In this document: piece by piece, positions 5,143 through 5,291 of the stretch
Numbering within the stretch: the first letter of the stretch is position 1
How the letters are laid out: each line of letters opens with the position of its first letter
NCBI GenBank assembly: GCA_007127935.1
Contig: SKYL01000061.1
Location: 1-5,291, forward strand
Length of the DNA: 5,291 nucleotides
From: Halorhodospira sp.
Lineage (GTDB): Bacteria; Pseudomonadota; Gammaproteobacteria; Nitrococcales; Halorhodospiraceae
Direction: 5' to 3'
Notes under the pieces: model-generated
The model's database searches: none
Seen by the model: the letters and a program-made list of their open reading frames with translations, nothing else
Told to the model about the DNA's origin: nothing
Position numbers and translations under genes: made by a program

Positions 5143-5291
5143 CTACTCGCCGGTAGCCTCTGCGTAGCGATGCAGCTCCTCGCGCATTCGCCGGCGGAAG
5201 TCCTCTTCGTCGAACGCCTGGTCGCGGAGCTTCCACTGCTGAATGCTGACATGCTGCTTGATGATTTCGAGGGACCGGTCGACGGTGTCTA
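5143..5291 (-). CDS. C-terminal end of an unrecognised protein (partial)
   Basis: The frame is open from the window edge to TAG at 5145-5143, giving 48 residues: DTVDRSLEIIKQHVSIQQWK, LRDQAFDEEDFRRRMREELH, RYAEATGE. They are strongly charged and predicted helical by eye (EIIKQHVSIQQW, then EEDFRRRMREELHRYAE), which looks like a genuine soluble C-terminus. The competing minus-strand frame through the same bases gives an Arg/Ser/Pro-rich sequence typical of a shadow. I do not recognise the family from this fragment. It ends 232 nt before the uracil permease start, and that gene has its own promoter candidate, so the two are probably separate transcription units. Confidence 0.7.
   Translation of the reverse strand, partial: DTVDRSLEIIKQHVSIQQWKLRDQAFDEEDFRRRMREELHRYAEATGE

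Noticed and set aside
4971..5252. Minus-strand open frame of 93 codons upstream of the uracil permease
   Set aside because: It is Arg/Ser/Pro-rich, crosses the promoter and the tandem repeat, and overlaps a more protein-like frame ending at 5143.
1..5291. CRISPR arrays, tRNA or rRNA genes, insertion sequences
   Set aside because: No regularly spaced direct repeats, no RNA-gene signatures and no transposase motifs or terminal inverted repeats were seen; the only DNA-level direct repeat found is the single 20-bp duplication.

Overview
All genes I can support lie on the minus strand. The window looks like a GC-rich bacterium with an outer membrane. The post-signal text AGGQAE at the start of the binding protein, together with strongly acidic exported proteins, is a pattern I associate with free-living, possibly salt-adapted spirochaetes. 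That placement is inference from residue style only.

In transcription order (right to left): (1) 5291-5143, the last 48 residues of an unrecognised gene. (2) 5142-4911, an intergenic region with a perfect 20-bp tandem duplication, a possible terminator and a TTGACA-type promoter. (3) 4910-3711, a complete NCS2 uracil permease of the UraA type. (4) 3710-3499, an intergenic region whose left part holds a second TTGACA promoter, with a perfect 11-bp-arm palindrome overlapping its -10. (5) 3498-1879, a periplasmic binding protein of the peptide/nickel (DppA/OppA, SBP_bac_5) type. (6) 1878-1828, a spacer with a 12-bp perfect hairpin. (7) 1827-847, a DppB-type permease. (8) 833 to the window edge, a DppC-type permease start that continues in frame into a beta-propeller-like repeat domain and is still open at base 1.

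Genes 5, 7 and 8 form one operon encoding most of a peptide-type ABC importer. The ATPases and the rest of the second permease should lie beyond base 1. Two of its three parts have abnormal architecture. The binding protein appears circularly permuted: the family's C-terminal segment follows the signal peptide, and the family's N-terminal segment comes after it. The DppC-like protein has at least five YCF48/BNR-style blades where a short periplasmic loop normally sits between TM1 and the rest of the permease. Both changes fall on the periplasmic side, where binding protein and permease meet, so the operon may encode an unusual importer variant. The substrate cannot be read from the sequence; the neighbouring uracil permease has its own promoter and need not be functionally related.
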